Of a stretch of DNA of 64,000 nucleotides, positions 47,132 through 55,179 are shown piece by piece. The translations under genes were made by a program, and so were the position numbers. The first letter of the stretch is position 1; each line of letters starts with the position of its first letter. Location: assembly GCF_001922305.1 (NCBI RefSeq), contig NZ_CP018839.1, positions 62,001 through 126,000 on the forward strand. Direction: 5' to 3'. The notes beneath the pieces are model-generated. The model saw only the letters and a program-made list of their open reading frames with translations, did not search any database and was not told the origin of the DNA. Origin of the DNA: Thauera chlorobenzoica. Lineage in GTDB: Bacteria; Pseudomonadota; Gammaproteobacteria; Burkholderiales; Rhodocyclaceae.

Positions 47132-47602
47132 ATGCAACTCGACCGCTATGACCGCCAGCTCCTCGATGTCCTGCAGCAGGACGGGCGGATCAGCAACCAG
47201 GACCTCGCCGACCGCATCGCGCTGTCGCCCTCGTCCTGCCTGCGCCGCCTGCGTGCGCTGGAGGAGGCCGGCCTGATCCTCGGCTACCGTGCCCTGCTCG
47301 ATGCGAAAAAACTCGGCCTGGCGCTGATGGCGCTGATCCACATCTCGATGGACCGCCACACCCCCGAGCGCTTCAGCCGCTTCGAAGCGGAGGTCGGCGC
47401 CATTGCCGAAGTGCTCGAATGCCTGCTGATCACCGGCCAGGACGCCGACTACCAGCTCAAGGTGGTGGTCGCCGACATGGACGCCTACCAGGAACTGCTG
47501 CTCAATCGCATCACCCGCATCCCCGGCGTCACCGGCGTGCATTCGAGCTTCGTGCTGCGCCGGGTGATCGACAAGACGGCGCTGCCGGTGGGCGGGGGGT
47601 GA
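47132..47602 (+). CDS. Lrp/AsnC-family regulator divergent from leuA
   Basis: This 156-aa protein has the AsnC helix-turn-helix (about 5-50; NQDLADRIALSPSSCLRRLR) and a RAM ligand-binding domain (about 65-145; LLITGQDADYQLKVVVADMD). It is divergent from leuA, so leucine or another branched-chain amino acid is the likely signal; that is inferred from position. It is not a close copy of the other Lrp-type protein in the window (14028-14552). Confidence 0.9.
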   Translation: MQLDRYDRQLLDVLQQDGRISNQDLADRIALSPSSCLRRLRALEEAGLILGYRALLDAKKLGLALMALIHISMDRHTPERFSRFEAEVGAIAEVLECLLITGQDADYQLKVVVADMDAYQELLLNRITRIPGVTGVHSSFVLRRVIDKTALPVGGG

Positions 47603-47608
47603 CGCCTT

Positions 47609-48439
47609 TCAGCGCCCGGCGTTGGGGAAGAACAGCTGCTCGCCGTCGATCTGGTAGCTTGCGATCGTGGCCTGGCCTTCGTCCGAGACCACCCAGTCCA
47701 CGAACTTGCGCGCTGCGGCGGCCTTGACGTGCGGATGGCGCGCGGGATTCACCACCATCACGCCGTACTGGTTGAAGAGGCGGGTGTCGCCTTCGACCAG
47801 CACCGCGAGGCCGGCGCGGTTCTTGAAGCTGAGCCAGGTGCCGCGGTCGGCGAGCACGTAGGCGCCGGCCGAGGCCGCCATGTTCAGCGCCGGGCCCATG
47901 CCGCAGCCGCATTCCTTGTAGCCGGTGCCTTTGTCGCTTACGTCGGCGGCCTTCCAGTAGCGCAATTCGGCGGCGTGGGTGCCGCTCTTGTCGCCGCGCG
48001 AGACGAACGCGGCATGGGCCGTGGCGAGCTTTTGCAGCGCGCCGGTGATGTCCTTGCCGCGGGTCGCGGCGGGGTCGTCGGCGGGGCCGACGAGGACGAA
48101 GTCGTTGTACATCACCTTGCGGTGGTCGACGCCATGGCCTTCGGCGACGAACTTCTTCTCCGCCGCCTCGTCGTGCACGAACACCACGTCGGCATCGCCG
48201 CGGCGGCCGATGTCGAGCGCCTGGCCGGTGCCGAGCGCCACCACCTTGACCTCGATCCCGCTGGCCTGGGTGAAGCGCGGCAGCAGGTGGCCGAACAGGC
48301 CGGACTGCTCGGTCGAGGTGGTCGAGGCGACGACGATGGCGGGGGCGGACTGGGCGAGCGCGGCGAAGGACAGCAGGCTTAGGACCGCGCCGGCGGCGAG
48401 GCTCTTGAGGTGCTGGCGGGTGCGGCGGATGGATTGCAT
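47609..48439 (-). CDS. TupA-type tungstate-binding periplasmic protein (orphan)
   Basis: The protein is 276 aa. The signal peptide ends near residue 29 (LLSFAALA). The mature part begins with STTSTEQSGLF (39-49), the oxyanion-binding TTST motif of TupA-type proteins, and has VALGTGQALDIGRRGDADV and DKSGTHAAELRYW. TupA normally delivers tungstate to the TupBC permease, but no tupB or tupC is adjacent: the gene downstream is convergent and 6 bp away. AGGAG lies 6 bp before the ATG. Its placement near a molybdoenzyme operon with a ModE-like regulator is suggestive. Confidence 0.85.
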   Translation of the reverse strand: MQSIRRTRQHLKSLAAGAVLSLLSFAALAQSAPAIVVASTTSTEQSGLFGHLLPRFTQASGIEVKVVALGTGQALDIGRRGDADVVFVHDEAAEKKFVAEGHGVDHRKVMYNDFVLVGPADDPAATRGKDITGALQKLATAHAAFVSRGDKSGTHAAELRYWKAADVSDKGTGYKECGCGMGPALNMAASAGAYVLADRGTWLSFKNRAGLAVLVEGDTRLFNQYGVMVVNPARHPHVKAAAARKFVDWVVSDEGQATIASYQIDGEQLFFPNAGR

Positions 48440-48711
48440 GGGGGGCTCCTGCACGGGGGCGGATGGATGAGGGCGTTCGGCGGCATGCGCCGGGGCCAAT
48501 CCCGAAAACGGGACGGATTGCAGGAATTTATGGATCGAGCTGGATTCGATCAATATGAACGGATGTGCATAGGAGTCGGCACGTGCGCACCGGGTCGATT
48601 GGAGAAGCGGCCCGAGGGCTTTGGCGGTCTGCGGCCGAAACCGTAGAATCGGGTCCGCCTTTCCCGCGTTTGCAACCCGCACGGCCCGCCGTGCCCACCC
48701 GACGGACAAGC

Positions 48712-49662
48712 ATGAAAAGCCGTGTCATCGATCGCTGGATCAGCGACTACCTGTCCCAGTGCCGCGTCAGCGCCAATTCGCTGATCATTACCGTCTACGG
48801 GGACCTGATCGCAGCGCATGGGGGGGGCGTCTGGCTCAGCGACTTCATCCGCCTGGTCGAGCCGCTCGGCCTCAACGAGCGGGTGGTCAGGACCAGCGTG
48901 TACCGGCTGGTGCAGGACGACTGGCTGGTGTCCGAACAGATCGGGCGGCGCAGCTACTACCACCTTACGCCGTCCGGCCTGCGCCGCGCCGAGCATGCTT
49001 CCCGGCGGATCTACGACGTCCACGACGAGCAATGGGACGGCCGGTGGCAGGTCGTGATCCTGCCCGCGGCCCTGCCCACGCGCTTGCGCGACACCTTGCG
49101 CCGGGAACTGTCGTGGGCGGGATACGGTGCGGTGGCGGCGGGCGTGCTCGTGCGCCCGTCGTCCGATTCGGCGACCCTGCTGGAAATCCTCGACGGCACC
49201 GGTACGCGCGACAAGGTGGTGCCGCTCGACGCCCACAGCCTCGATGCGCTGACCAGCCTGCCGCTCGTGGAACTGGCGCAGGAGTGCTGGGACCTGGAGG
49301 CGATCGGCGCCACCTACGACGCGTTCCTTGCCCGCTTCCGCCCCCTGCTGCGCACCCTGAGCGCCGCGCGCAGCCTCGATCCCGAGCAATGCTTCCTGGT
49401 GCAGACGCTGCTGATGCACGAGTTCCGCCGTGTGCTGCTGCATGATCCGCAACTGCCCGCGCAGATGACGCCGCGCAAGTGGAGCGGGGCGACCGCCCGC
49501 GAGCTGTGCCGCGCCCTGTATCGCCTCACCTACCGCCTCGCCCAGCAGCACCTGCTGGCGCTGTGCGGGACGCCGAGCGGGCCGCTGCCGCCCGCCGCGG
49601 CCAGGTTCTACCGGCGCTTCGGCGGGCTCGGCGACGAACCTGCCGCAATACCCGCGCCGTGA
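48712..49662 (+). CDS. PaaX-family transcriptional regulator
   Basis: This 316-aa protein has the N-terminal PaaX winged-helix domain (SANSLIITVYGDLIAAHGG, LNERVVRTSVYRLVQDDWLV) and the C-terminal PaaX domain (WDGRWQVVILP...). PaaX represses phenylacetate genes until phenylacetyl-CoA binds. It is convergent with the PadD-like gene 44 bp away. Since phenylacetyl-CoA is the substrate of the PadBCD-like enzyme, this regulator is a natural candidate to control that operon. GTAGAAT at about 48643-48649 may be its -10. Confidence 0.9.
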   Translation: MKSRVIDRWISDYLSQCRVSANSLIITVYGDLIAAHGGGVWLSDFIRLVEPLGLNERVVRTSVYRLVQDDWLVSEQIGRRSYYHLTPSGLRRAEHASRRIYDVHDEQWDGRWQVVILPAALPTRLRDTLRRELSWAGYGAVAAGVLVRPSSDSATLLEILDGTGTRDKVVPLDAHSLDALTSLPLVELAQECWDLEAIGATYDAFLARFRPLLRTLSAARSLDPEQCFLVQTLLMHEFRRVLLHDPQLPAQMTPRKWSGATARELCRALYRLTYRLAQQHLLALCGTPSGPLPPAAARFYRRFGGLGDEPAAIPAP

Positions 49663-49706
49663 TCCGGTGCGCGGTGGGGGCTGTACGGTAGCGCGGGGCA
49701 GGCCTG

Positions 49707-50609
49707 TCAGTGCCCGCTCCAGCCCGGCTTCACTGCTGCGCCGGCCGGGCCGCGGCCGCGTACCGGCAGGTGTTTGAGTGCGATTCCCTGGGTGAACGCG
49801 GCGCGCCGGACCAGGGTGTACTTGAACAACCAGCCGCCGCCGACCGCCATCAGCCCGGCGAAGGCGAGCGCGGCGGCGGCGCCCGGCATGCCTGCCCCTG
49901 CCGCCGCGGCGAAGGCGGCCGGCACGAGGTGGCCGAACAGCACGAAGCGGCGCTCGATTGTGCTCAGCGCCTGGAGGCTGCCGAGCGGGGCGCCGTCGGC
50001 GTTGAGGCCGGCGAGATAACGCTTCCACCGCCACAGGCGGGCGAGCAGGGCGAGGATCAGGACGAGCGCGGCCAGCGGCAGCAGGCGCGCCGGCAGGACT
50101 GGCGTGGCGAGGGCGAGCAGGCCGGCGCCTTCGGCGAGACCGGTCGCCACCACCACGGCCGCGCAGCGTGGATGGCGCCAGGCCGGGATGCCTTTGTCGG
50201 CAGCCAGGATGCGTGCCTGGCTGTAGAGAAAGGCCAGCCCGCACAGCCCGGCGAGCACCGGCAGCACCGGATGGAGGCCGGCGACGGCGAGCGCGCCGGA
50301 AATGAAGAGCAGCGGCGCCACCGAAGCTTCGCGCGTCATCCACGAGGTGCGCAGGTGACGGAAGACGTTGAGCGCGCGCCATGGGCGGCCGATTTCGAGC
50401 CATACGCAGAACAGTCCGGTGCCCACCAGCAGCAGGCCGGCACCGATCAGATGGCGCACTTCGGCGCCGGCGAGGTGGGCGAGCGCGGCCAGGAACAGCA
50501 GGCCGCCGCCCGCCCCCCCGCAGACGAAGTTGCCCGCGGCGCGCCAGTCCCAGTTTTGCTGCCGGCGGGGCGCCAGGTGGCCGGCCGGTCTTTGCTGAAC
50601 GTGTTTCAT
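49707..50609 (-). CDS. padD: Membrane subunit of a molybdopterin oxidoreductase (PadD-like, DmsC/NrfD type)
   Basis: This 300-aa protein has about eight hydrophobic helices and ends in the hydrophilic stretch PVRGRGPAG. It resembles DmsC/NrfD-type quinone-interacting anchors. It overlaps the Fe-S subunit gene by 4 bp (ATGA), so it is the last gene of the operon fdhD-padB-padC-padD. In Thauera aromatica, phenylacetyl-CoA:acceptor oxidoreductase is membrane-bound with three subunits, and this would be the anchor that passes electrons to quinone. The symbol rests on the operon, not on this subunit's own sequence. Confidence 0.75.
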   Translation of the reverse strand: MKHVQQRPAGHLAPRRQQNWDWRAAGNFVCGGAGGGLLFLAALAHLAGAEVRHLIGAGLLLVGTGLFCVWLEIGRPWRALNVFRHLRTSWMTREASVAPLLFISGALAVAGLHPVLPVLAGLCGLAFLYSQARILAADKGIPAWRHPRCAAVVVATGLAEGAGLLALATPVLPARLLPLAALVLILALLARLWRWKRYLAGLNADGAPLGSLQALSTIERRFVLFGHLVPAAFAAAAGAGMPGAAAALAFAGLMAVGGGWLFKYTLVRRAAFTQGIALKHLPVRGRGPAGAAVKPGWSGH

Positions 50610-51253
50610 GCCTGATCCCAGATGTAATACACGCTGGGCCCGGTGCCGAGCTCCTCGTGCATGCGGAAATGCTGTGTTTCGGCGAGCAGCCGGCTGACCG
50701 CGCTGTCGGGGTCGTCGAGGTCGCCGAAGGCCATCGCCCCGGAGATGCACGAGTTGACGCAGGCCGGAGTGACCTCCGGGTCACGGCCCGGAATGCGTCC
50801 GCTGCGCGCGGCCTCGTCGATGCGGTCCTTGCAGAAGGTGCATTTGGTTGCCACCGAGATGCGCGCCGGATCGAAGCGCACCGCTTCCGAGGCGATCGGC
50901 TGGTCGCCGTAGGCGAAGCGCGCTTCGTGCACGATCGAGCGCGCCTCGTAGGGGCAGGCCATGATGCAGTTCGCGCAACCGATGCAAACGTCGTAGTCGA
51001 TGGTGACCAGGCCGTCGCCGCGCTTCTGCGTGGCCTGGGTCGGGCACACTTCCTCGCACGGCGGGTTCTCGCAGTGCATGCAGGCCATCGGCAGGAAGCT
51101 GCGCCGCACGTCGGGGAACTTCCCGGTTTCGAGGTCGAGCACGCGTCGCCATTGCACCCCGGGCGGGGTGGCGTTGGCGTTCTTGCACGCGGCGGTGCAG
51201 GTCTGGCAGCCGACGCAGCGGCGCAGGTCGATGGTCATCACATAGCGGCTCAT
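50606..51253 (-). CDS. padC: Four-cluster Fe-S subunit of a molybdopterin oxidoreductase (PadC-like)
   Basis: This 215-aa DmsB-like ferredoxin has 16 cysteines in four groups: CVGCQTCTAAC (13-23), CMHCENPPCEEVC, CIGCANCIMAC and CTFC with ACVNSC, enough for four [4Fe-4S] clusters. It carries electrons from the catalytic to the membrane subunit. There is no Tat signal. Its start overlaps the catalytic gene's stop and its stop overlaps the membrane gene's start, so the three are translationally coupled. Confidence 0.85.
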   Translation of the reverse strand: MSRYVMTIDLRRCVGCQTCTAACKNANATPPGVQWRRVLDLETGKFPDVRRSFLPMACMHCENPPCEEVCPTQATQKRGDGLVTIDYDVCIGCANCIMACPYEARSIVHEARFAYGDQPIASEAVRFDPARISVATKCTFCKDRIDEAARSGRIPGRDPEVTPACVNSCISGAMAFGDLDDPDSAVSRLLAETQHFRMHEELGTGPSVYYIWDQA

Positions 51254-54003
51254 TGCGCTTGCCTCCCGGAGATGCGGTGAATCGCGACGCGGACGATATC
51301 GGCACCCGAGCCGGTGGCGTCGGTGAGCTCCATCGACATCGGTGCGATCGTGTTCAGGCTGGGCATGCCGAAGTCCTTGGCGAAGGGGGTGGCCCAGTGG
51401 TCGAACTGGCCGACGATCACCAGCGTGTCGGGGCGGATGCCCTCGGCGAGCACCGCCTTGCCGTAGGTGGCGCCGATGTGCGAGCGGATCTCGACACGGT
51501 CGCCGTCGGCGATGCCGTAGCCACGTGCGGTGTCGGCGTTGATGATCACGCCGGTGTGGCCGCGCACGTTCTGCGCGACTTCGCGCATCAGCGCGATGCT
51601 GACGTTGCCGCCGGTGTGGTACTGCATGCTCTTGGTCGCCAGCAGCCACAGCGGGAAGTCCTCCGCCTTCGCCCCGCTGCGCACCAGGGCCTGCTCCCAG
51701 CGCCCGGGCACGTCGTGCCATTCGGGCAGCGCGGTGTATTCGGAGAGCTGTTCGTCCCACCAGTGCATCCGGTTCTCGTGCAGGCGGTTGCCGAGCTCGC
51801 GGCCGATGCGCAGCAGGCGCTCCTGATAGGGCAGCTCGTAGCGCAGTCCCTTTTCCGCCAGGGTTGGGGTCAGATACCAGGCTTTCTGCGACATCGGCAC
51901 GGTGTAGAAGCCGTGCTCCTTGAACCAGGCCAGGTCGAGCGTTTCGCGTCCGCCGGAAAGCTCGGCCGAGGCGGCGCGGCAGACGGCGTCCCAGATCGTG
52001 TCGACATCGTGTTCGCGCGCAGGGTCGAGGCTGAAATCGTAACCCCCGCCTTTGAGCGCCGACACTCCGCCGGCGCCGCGGTTGAGCGCTTTGTTGTAGG
52101 CCTCGAGCAGCCCGGTGCGGCGCGCCAGTTCGGTGCTGATCCAGGTGAAGTCGCGCGTCTCGCCCTGCGGCTCGACCGCCGGCTGGCGCAGCACGACGCC
52201 GCGCGCGGTCCAGAACTGTTCGACGAACTTGGTGCCGCCGACCCGGATCATCTGCAGCGATTCGAGGTCGGTGGCCTCGGGCAGCAGCAGGTCGGCGAAG
52301 AAGTTGGTCTCGTCGATCGTGTACGCGAACGACACCGTGAACGGGAAGGTGGCGATGGTGTCCACCAGGGTCTGGGTGTCCCAGAACGAGATTGCCGGAT
52401 TGGAGCGGTAGATGAACCACATCTCGGGCATCGTCGGCATCGGCAGATTCCAGTCCTGCGGCACTTCGCGCTGGAACATCCACGCCAGCTGGGTCGGCCC
52501 CAGCGCCTGGCTCCAGGCCGAGTTGCCGACGATCGGCACCAGGGTGCGGTGGGCGTTGCGCCCGGTGGGCTGGGCGACCCAGTGTTCCTTGTCGGTGGGG
52601 TTGAACTTCTGCGCCATGAAGCCGTCCTCGCCGGCGACGACGCTGAGGTGGCGGTCGTCGTGCGGGCGGTTCAGGCGCACGGTGGTGCCGAGCGTGCCGC
52701 CGGGGACTTCGAGCGCCCCCACCAGGGTGGCGAGCACGGTGCGTGCCCAGCAGCACTCGAATGCGCCCCAGCCATTGTTGACCGATTTGCCCAGGGTCAC
52801 CGCCACCGGGCGCAGCGGCAGGGTCGCGCCGTCGATCTCGATGGTGCCGCCGATACCGGCGTTGTCGAGGAACTCGCCGGCGATGCGGCGGATCGTGTCC
52901 GCCGGGATGTCGCAGATCTGCGCCGCCCACTCCGGGCTGTATTTGCCCATGTGTTCGACGAGCTTGACGAAGGCCGGGACGCCGTCGACTTCGACGAGGG
53001 GGCGGCGCGCGTCGTCGGCGTCGACGCTGATCGCCGCGGCGACGCGGAAGCGGCCTTCCAGCGCCGGCACCGCGCCCGGCGTGTCGAAGGGCACGGCGCG
53101 CGCGCGCGTGCTGTCCCAGATCAGCGGCTTGGCACTGTCCGGGTCGCGCAGGTAGAGCCCGTCCGGTCCCACCAGGTAGGGCGAGGAGGTGCGATCGCGC
53201 AGGAAGGGCAGGTCGAGCCGGGCGAGGCCGTGTTCGCACACCATCACATGGATCAGGGCGAACATGAAGGCGGGGTCGGTCTTGGGGCGGATCGGCACCC
53301 ATTCGGCCGAACAGGCGCCGGTGATCGAGAGGTGGGGTTCGACCTGTACGCGCTTGTAGCCGCGCACCCGCGCCTGGGCGTGGCGGGTGACCGCGCACGG
53401 ACCGCCGGAAGCTTCGACGTTGCTGCCGATCGAGATCACGTAGCGGGTCAGCGGGGTGTCGGCGGCGACGGTGAATGCACGATGCCAGAACTCGCCGTAC
53501 AGGTGCTCGGAATGCACGCACTTGACTCCCTGCCCGGAGCCGAAGCTGAAGTCGATCGGCCCCCAGGCGGCGAGGAAGGCGGGGAGGGTGCCCATGTACA
53601 TCGCCGGCGTGCCGCCGTGGCCGAAGCTGGCCGCGACCCGCGGCAGGCCGGACTCGTCGATCAGGCCCTTGGCGCGGATCGCGTTGAGCTTGTCGGCCAT
53701 GATGCCGAGCGCCTCGTCCCACGAGATCGGCACGAAGCCCGGATCCTCGTTGCGCCCCTTCTGCGGATTGGTGCGCTTCATCGGCTGCAGGATGCGGTGC
53801 GGGTTGTAGGTTTTCTGCACCAGGCCATGCGCTTTGACGCACACCCGTCCGCGCGCCGGATGGACGTCGGCGGCGGCGAAGTTGGGCTCGACCTCGGTGG
53901 CGACGCCGTCGACCACTTTCACGGTCATGAAGTCGGGGCCGGCCACGCAGTTGTAGCAGTAGGTGGGAACGTTCCGCACCGTCCGGGTTGTTTCGCTGGT
54001 CAT
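51250..54003 (-). CDS. padB: Molybdopterin oxidoreductase catalytic subunit, phenylacetyl-CoA:acceptor oxidoreductase-like (PadB)
   Basis: This 917-aa protein (about 100 kDa) belongs to the DMSO-reductase family: N-terminal Fe-S region (CYNCVAGPDF ... GRVCVKAHG), central molybdopterin domains (ISIGSNVEASGGP, WFIYRSNPAISFWDTQ) and a C-terminal dinucleotide-binding domain (VIINADTARGYGIADGDRVE). It closely recalls PadB of Thauera and Aromatoleum, which oxidises phenylacetyl-CoA to phenylglyoxylate. The Fe-S motif has only two of the usual three N-terminal Cys (the third is Pro or Asp). There is no Tat signal, so it should face the cytoplasm. GTG at 54006 is an alternative start. Thiosulfate- or polysulfide-type reductases are less likely. 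Confidence 0.78.
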   Translation of the reverse strand: MTSETTRTVRNVPTYCYNCVAGPDFMTVKVVDGVATEVEPNFAAADVHPARGRVCVKAHGLVQKTYNPHRILQPMKRTNPQKGRNEDPGFVPISWDEALGIMADKLNAIRAKGLIDESGLPRVAASFGHGGTPAMYMGTLPAFLAAWGPIDFSFGSGQGVKCVHSEHLYGEFWHRAFTVAADTPLTRYVISIGSNVEASGGPCAVTRHAQARVRGYKRVQVEPHLSITGACSAEWVPIRPKTDPAFMFALIHVMVCEHGLARLDLPFLRDRTSSPYLVGPDGLYLRDPDSAKPLIWDSTRARAVPFDTPGAVPALEGRFRVAAAISVDADDARRPLVEVDGVPAFVKLVEHMGKYSPEWAAQICDIPADTIRRIAGEFLDNAGIGGTIEIDGATLPLRPVAVTLGKSVNNGWGAFECCWARTVLATLVGALEVPGGTLGTTVRLNRPHDDRHLSVVAGEDGFMAQKFNPTDKEHWVAQPTGRNAHRTLVPIVGNSAWSQALGPTQLAWMFQREVPQDWNLPMPTMPEMWFIYRSNPAISFWDTQTLVDTIATFPFTVSFAYTIDETNFFADLLLPEATDLESLQMIRVGGTKFVEQFWTARGVVLRQPAVEPQGETRDFTWISTELARRTGLLEAYNKALNRGAGGVSALKGGGYDFSLDPAREHDVDTIWDAVCRAASAELSGGRETLDLAWFKEHGFYTVPMSQKAWYLTPTLAEKGLRYELPYQERLLRIGRELGNRLHENRMHWWDEQLSEYTALPEWHDVPGRWEQALVRSGAKAEDFPLWLLATKSMQYHTGGNVSIALMREVAQNVRGHTGVIINADTARGYGIADGDRVEIRSHIGATYGKAVLAEGIRPDTLVIVGQFDHWATPFAKDFGMPSLNTIAPMSMELTDATGSGADIVRVAIHRISGRQAQ

Positions 54004-54018
54004 CACAGGGGCCTCGTT

Positions 54019-54840
54019 TCAGTGGATCCGTTGCGGGTGGGAATAGACGCTGTGGCGGGCATCGCGGGCGAAACCGACGAGGGTCACCCCGGCGGCCTGG
54101 GCCACGCGCACCGCCATTCCGGTGGGCGCCGAGCGCGCGGCGATCACCGGAATGCCGACCGCGGCCGCCTTCTGCACGATCTCGTAGCTGGCGCGGCTGG
54201 TCATCAGCACGAAGCCGTCGCCGAAACCGCCACCCTGGGCGGCGATGGCGCCGATCAGCTTGTCGAGCGCGTTGTGGCGGCCGACGTCCTCGCGCACCAG
54301 CGCGACGCTGCCGTCGAGCCGGCACCAGGCCGCGCCATGGACCGCGCCGGTGAGGTGGAACAGGGGCTGCAGGGCGTGCAGCTCGGATTGCGCGCGCAGC
54401 AGCGCGCCGGAGGCCACGGCGGCGGCGGCGGTGCTCTGGTTCGGGCAAGGGCGCTGGAGCAACTGCTCGAGGCTTTCGATGCCGCACAGGCCGCAGCCGG
54501 TGCGTCCGGCCAGCGCGCGGCGTCGGCTGCGCAGGTGCGCAAAACGCTCGCCGGCCAGGTGCATGCGGATTTCACAGCCGCTGCCGTGCTCGATGACGTC
54601 GATGTCGTAGAGCTCGCCCGGGCGCCCGACGATGCCTTCGCTGAGGCTGAAGCCGAGGGCGAAATCGTCCAGGTCCTGTGGCGTGGCCAGCATCACCGCC
54701 TGCGAGAAGCCGTTGTAGACCAGGGCGACCGGGGTCTCCTCGGCGACGGTGTCTTCGGCGTGCACCGTGTCGCCGCCGCTCCAGCGCTCGACGCCGTAGC
54801 GGCCATGTGTTTCGGTCACCGGATAGGAACTCGTATGCAT
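54019..54840 (-). CDS. fdhD: FdhD-type sulfurtransferase for molybdenum-enzyme maturation
   Basis: This 273-aa protein has the conserved CGLCG motif (about 116-120) with the active Cys pair and EDVGRHNALDKLIG. FdhD passes sulfur from IscS to the molybdenum cofactor so that formate dehydrogenase becomes active. No formate dehydrogenase is present here; the next gene, 15 bp downstream, is the PadB-like catalytic subunit, so FdhD probably serves that enzyme. CGGAG lies ahead of the ATG at 54840, which is preferred to an upstream ATG at 54906. Confidence 0.93.
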   Translation of the reverse strand: MHTSSYPVTETHGRYGVERWSGGDTVHAEDTVAEETPVALVYNGFSQAVMLATPQDLDDFALGFSLSEGIVGRPGELYDIDVIEHGSGCEIRMHLAGERFAHLRSRRRALAGRTGCGLCGIESLEQLLQRPCPNQSTAAAAVASGALLRAQSELHALQPLFHLTGAVHGAAWCRLDGSVALVREDVGRHNALDKLIGAIAAQGGGFGDGFVLMTSRASYEIVQKAAAVGIPVIAARSAPTGMAVRVAQAAGVTLVGFARDARHSVYSHPQRIH

Positions 54841-55179
54841 AGCAAACTCCGTTTTTGAAACGTCTTCTGCAACTCGATGTGCGCTTTCGATACGCGGTTT
54901 TTTCATGATACAAATTAAAAAATGAAAATCAATATTTATGTATCAAGTTAAAAAAATCTCTTTTAATTCAGTTAATTGAATTCACAGTTTTTACTGGCTT
55001 TGGGCTGCAACGGTCTTTTCCGGTATGAAGTGGGATGCATAGGAAAACGCCTCCGCAGAGGCGCCCGGGGGCGCCGCTTCAGCCCTGATCGATTTTCGTC
55101 GTGCACCAACGGATCGACCGGAATGGGGTACTCTCCGCCCAGTCCTGCGGAGGCTGCAGGGCGGTGATGAGCCGGAAAC
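54841..55179 (+). promoter_or_regulatory. AT-rich divergent control region between fdhD and the ModE-like gene
   Basis: About 100 bp here (54890-54990) are strikingly AT-rich for this genome. TGATACA (54906-54912) pairs with TGTATCA (54939-54945), and AATTCA (54965-54970) pairs with TGAATT (54977-54982). These are candidate sites for the ModE-like or PaaX-type regulator and probably include both promoters. Further right, GC-rich hairpins lie around 55050-55075 (GCCTCCGCAGAGGC and GGCGCCCGGGGGCGCC). No gene is seen. Confidence 0.6.

Noticed and set aside
48440..48711. A small gene or RNA upstream of tupA and paaX
   Set aside because: Frames here are short and lack Shine-Dalgarno sequences; the region reads as a divergent promoter area.
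55040..55079. A molybdenum-cofactor riboswitch ahead of the ModE-like gene
   Set aside because: There are GC-rich hairpins, but I cannot match the conserved Moco-riboswitch core, so no riboswitch is called.
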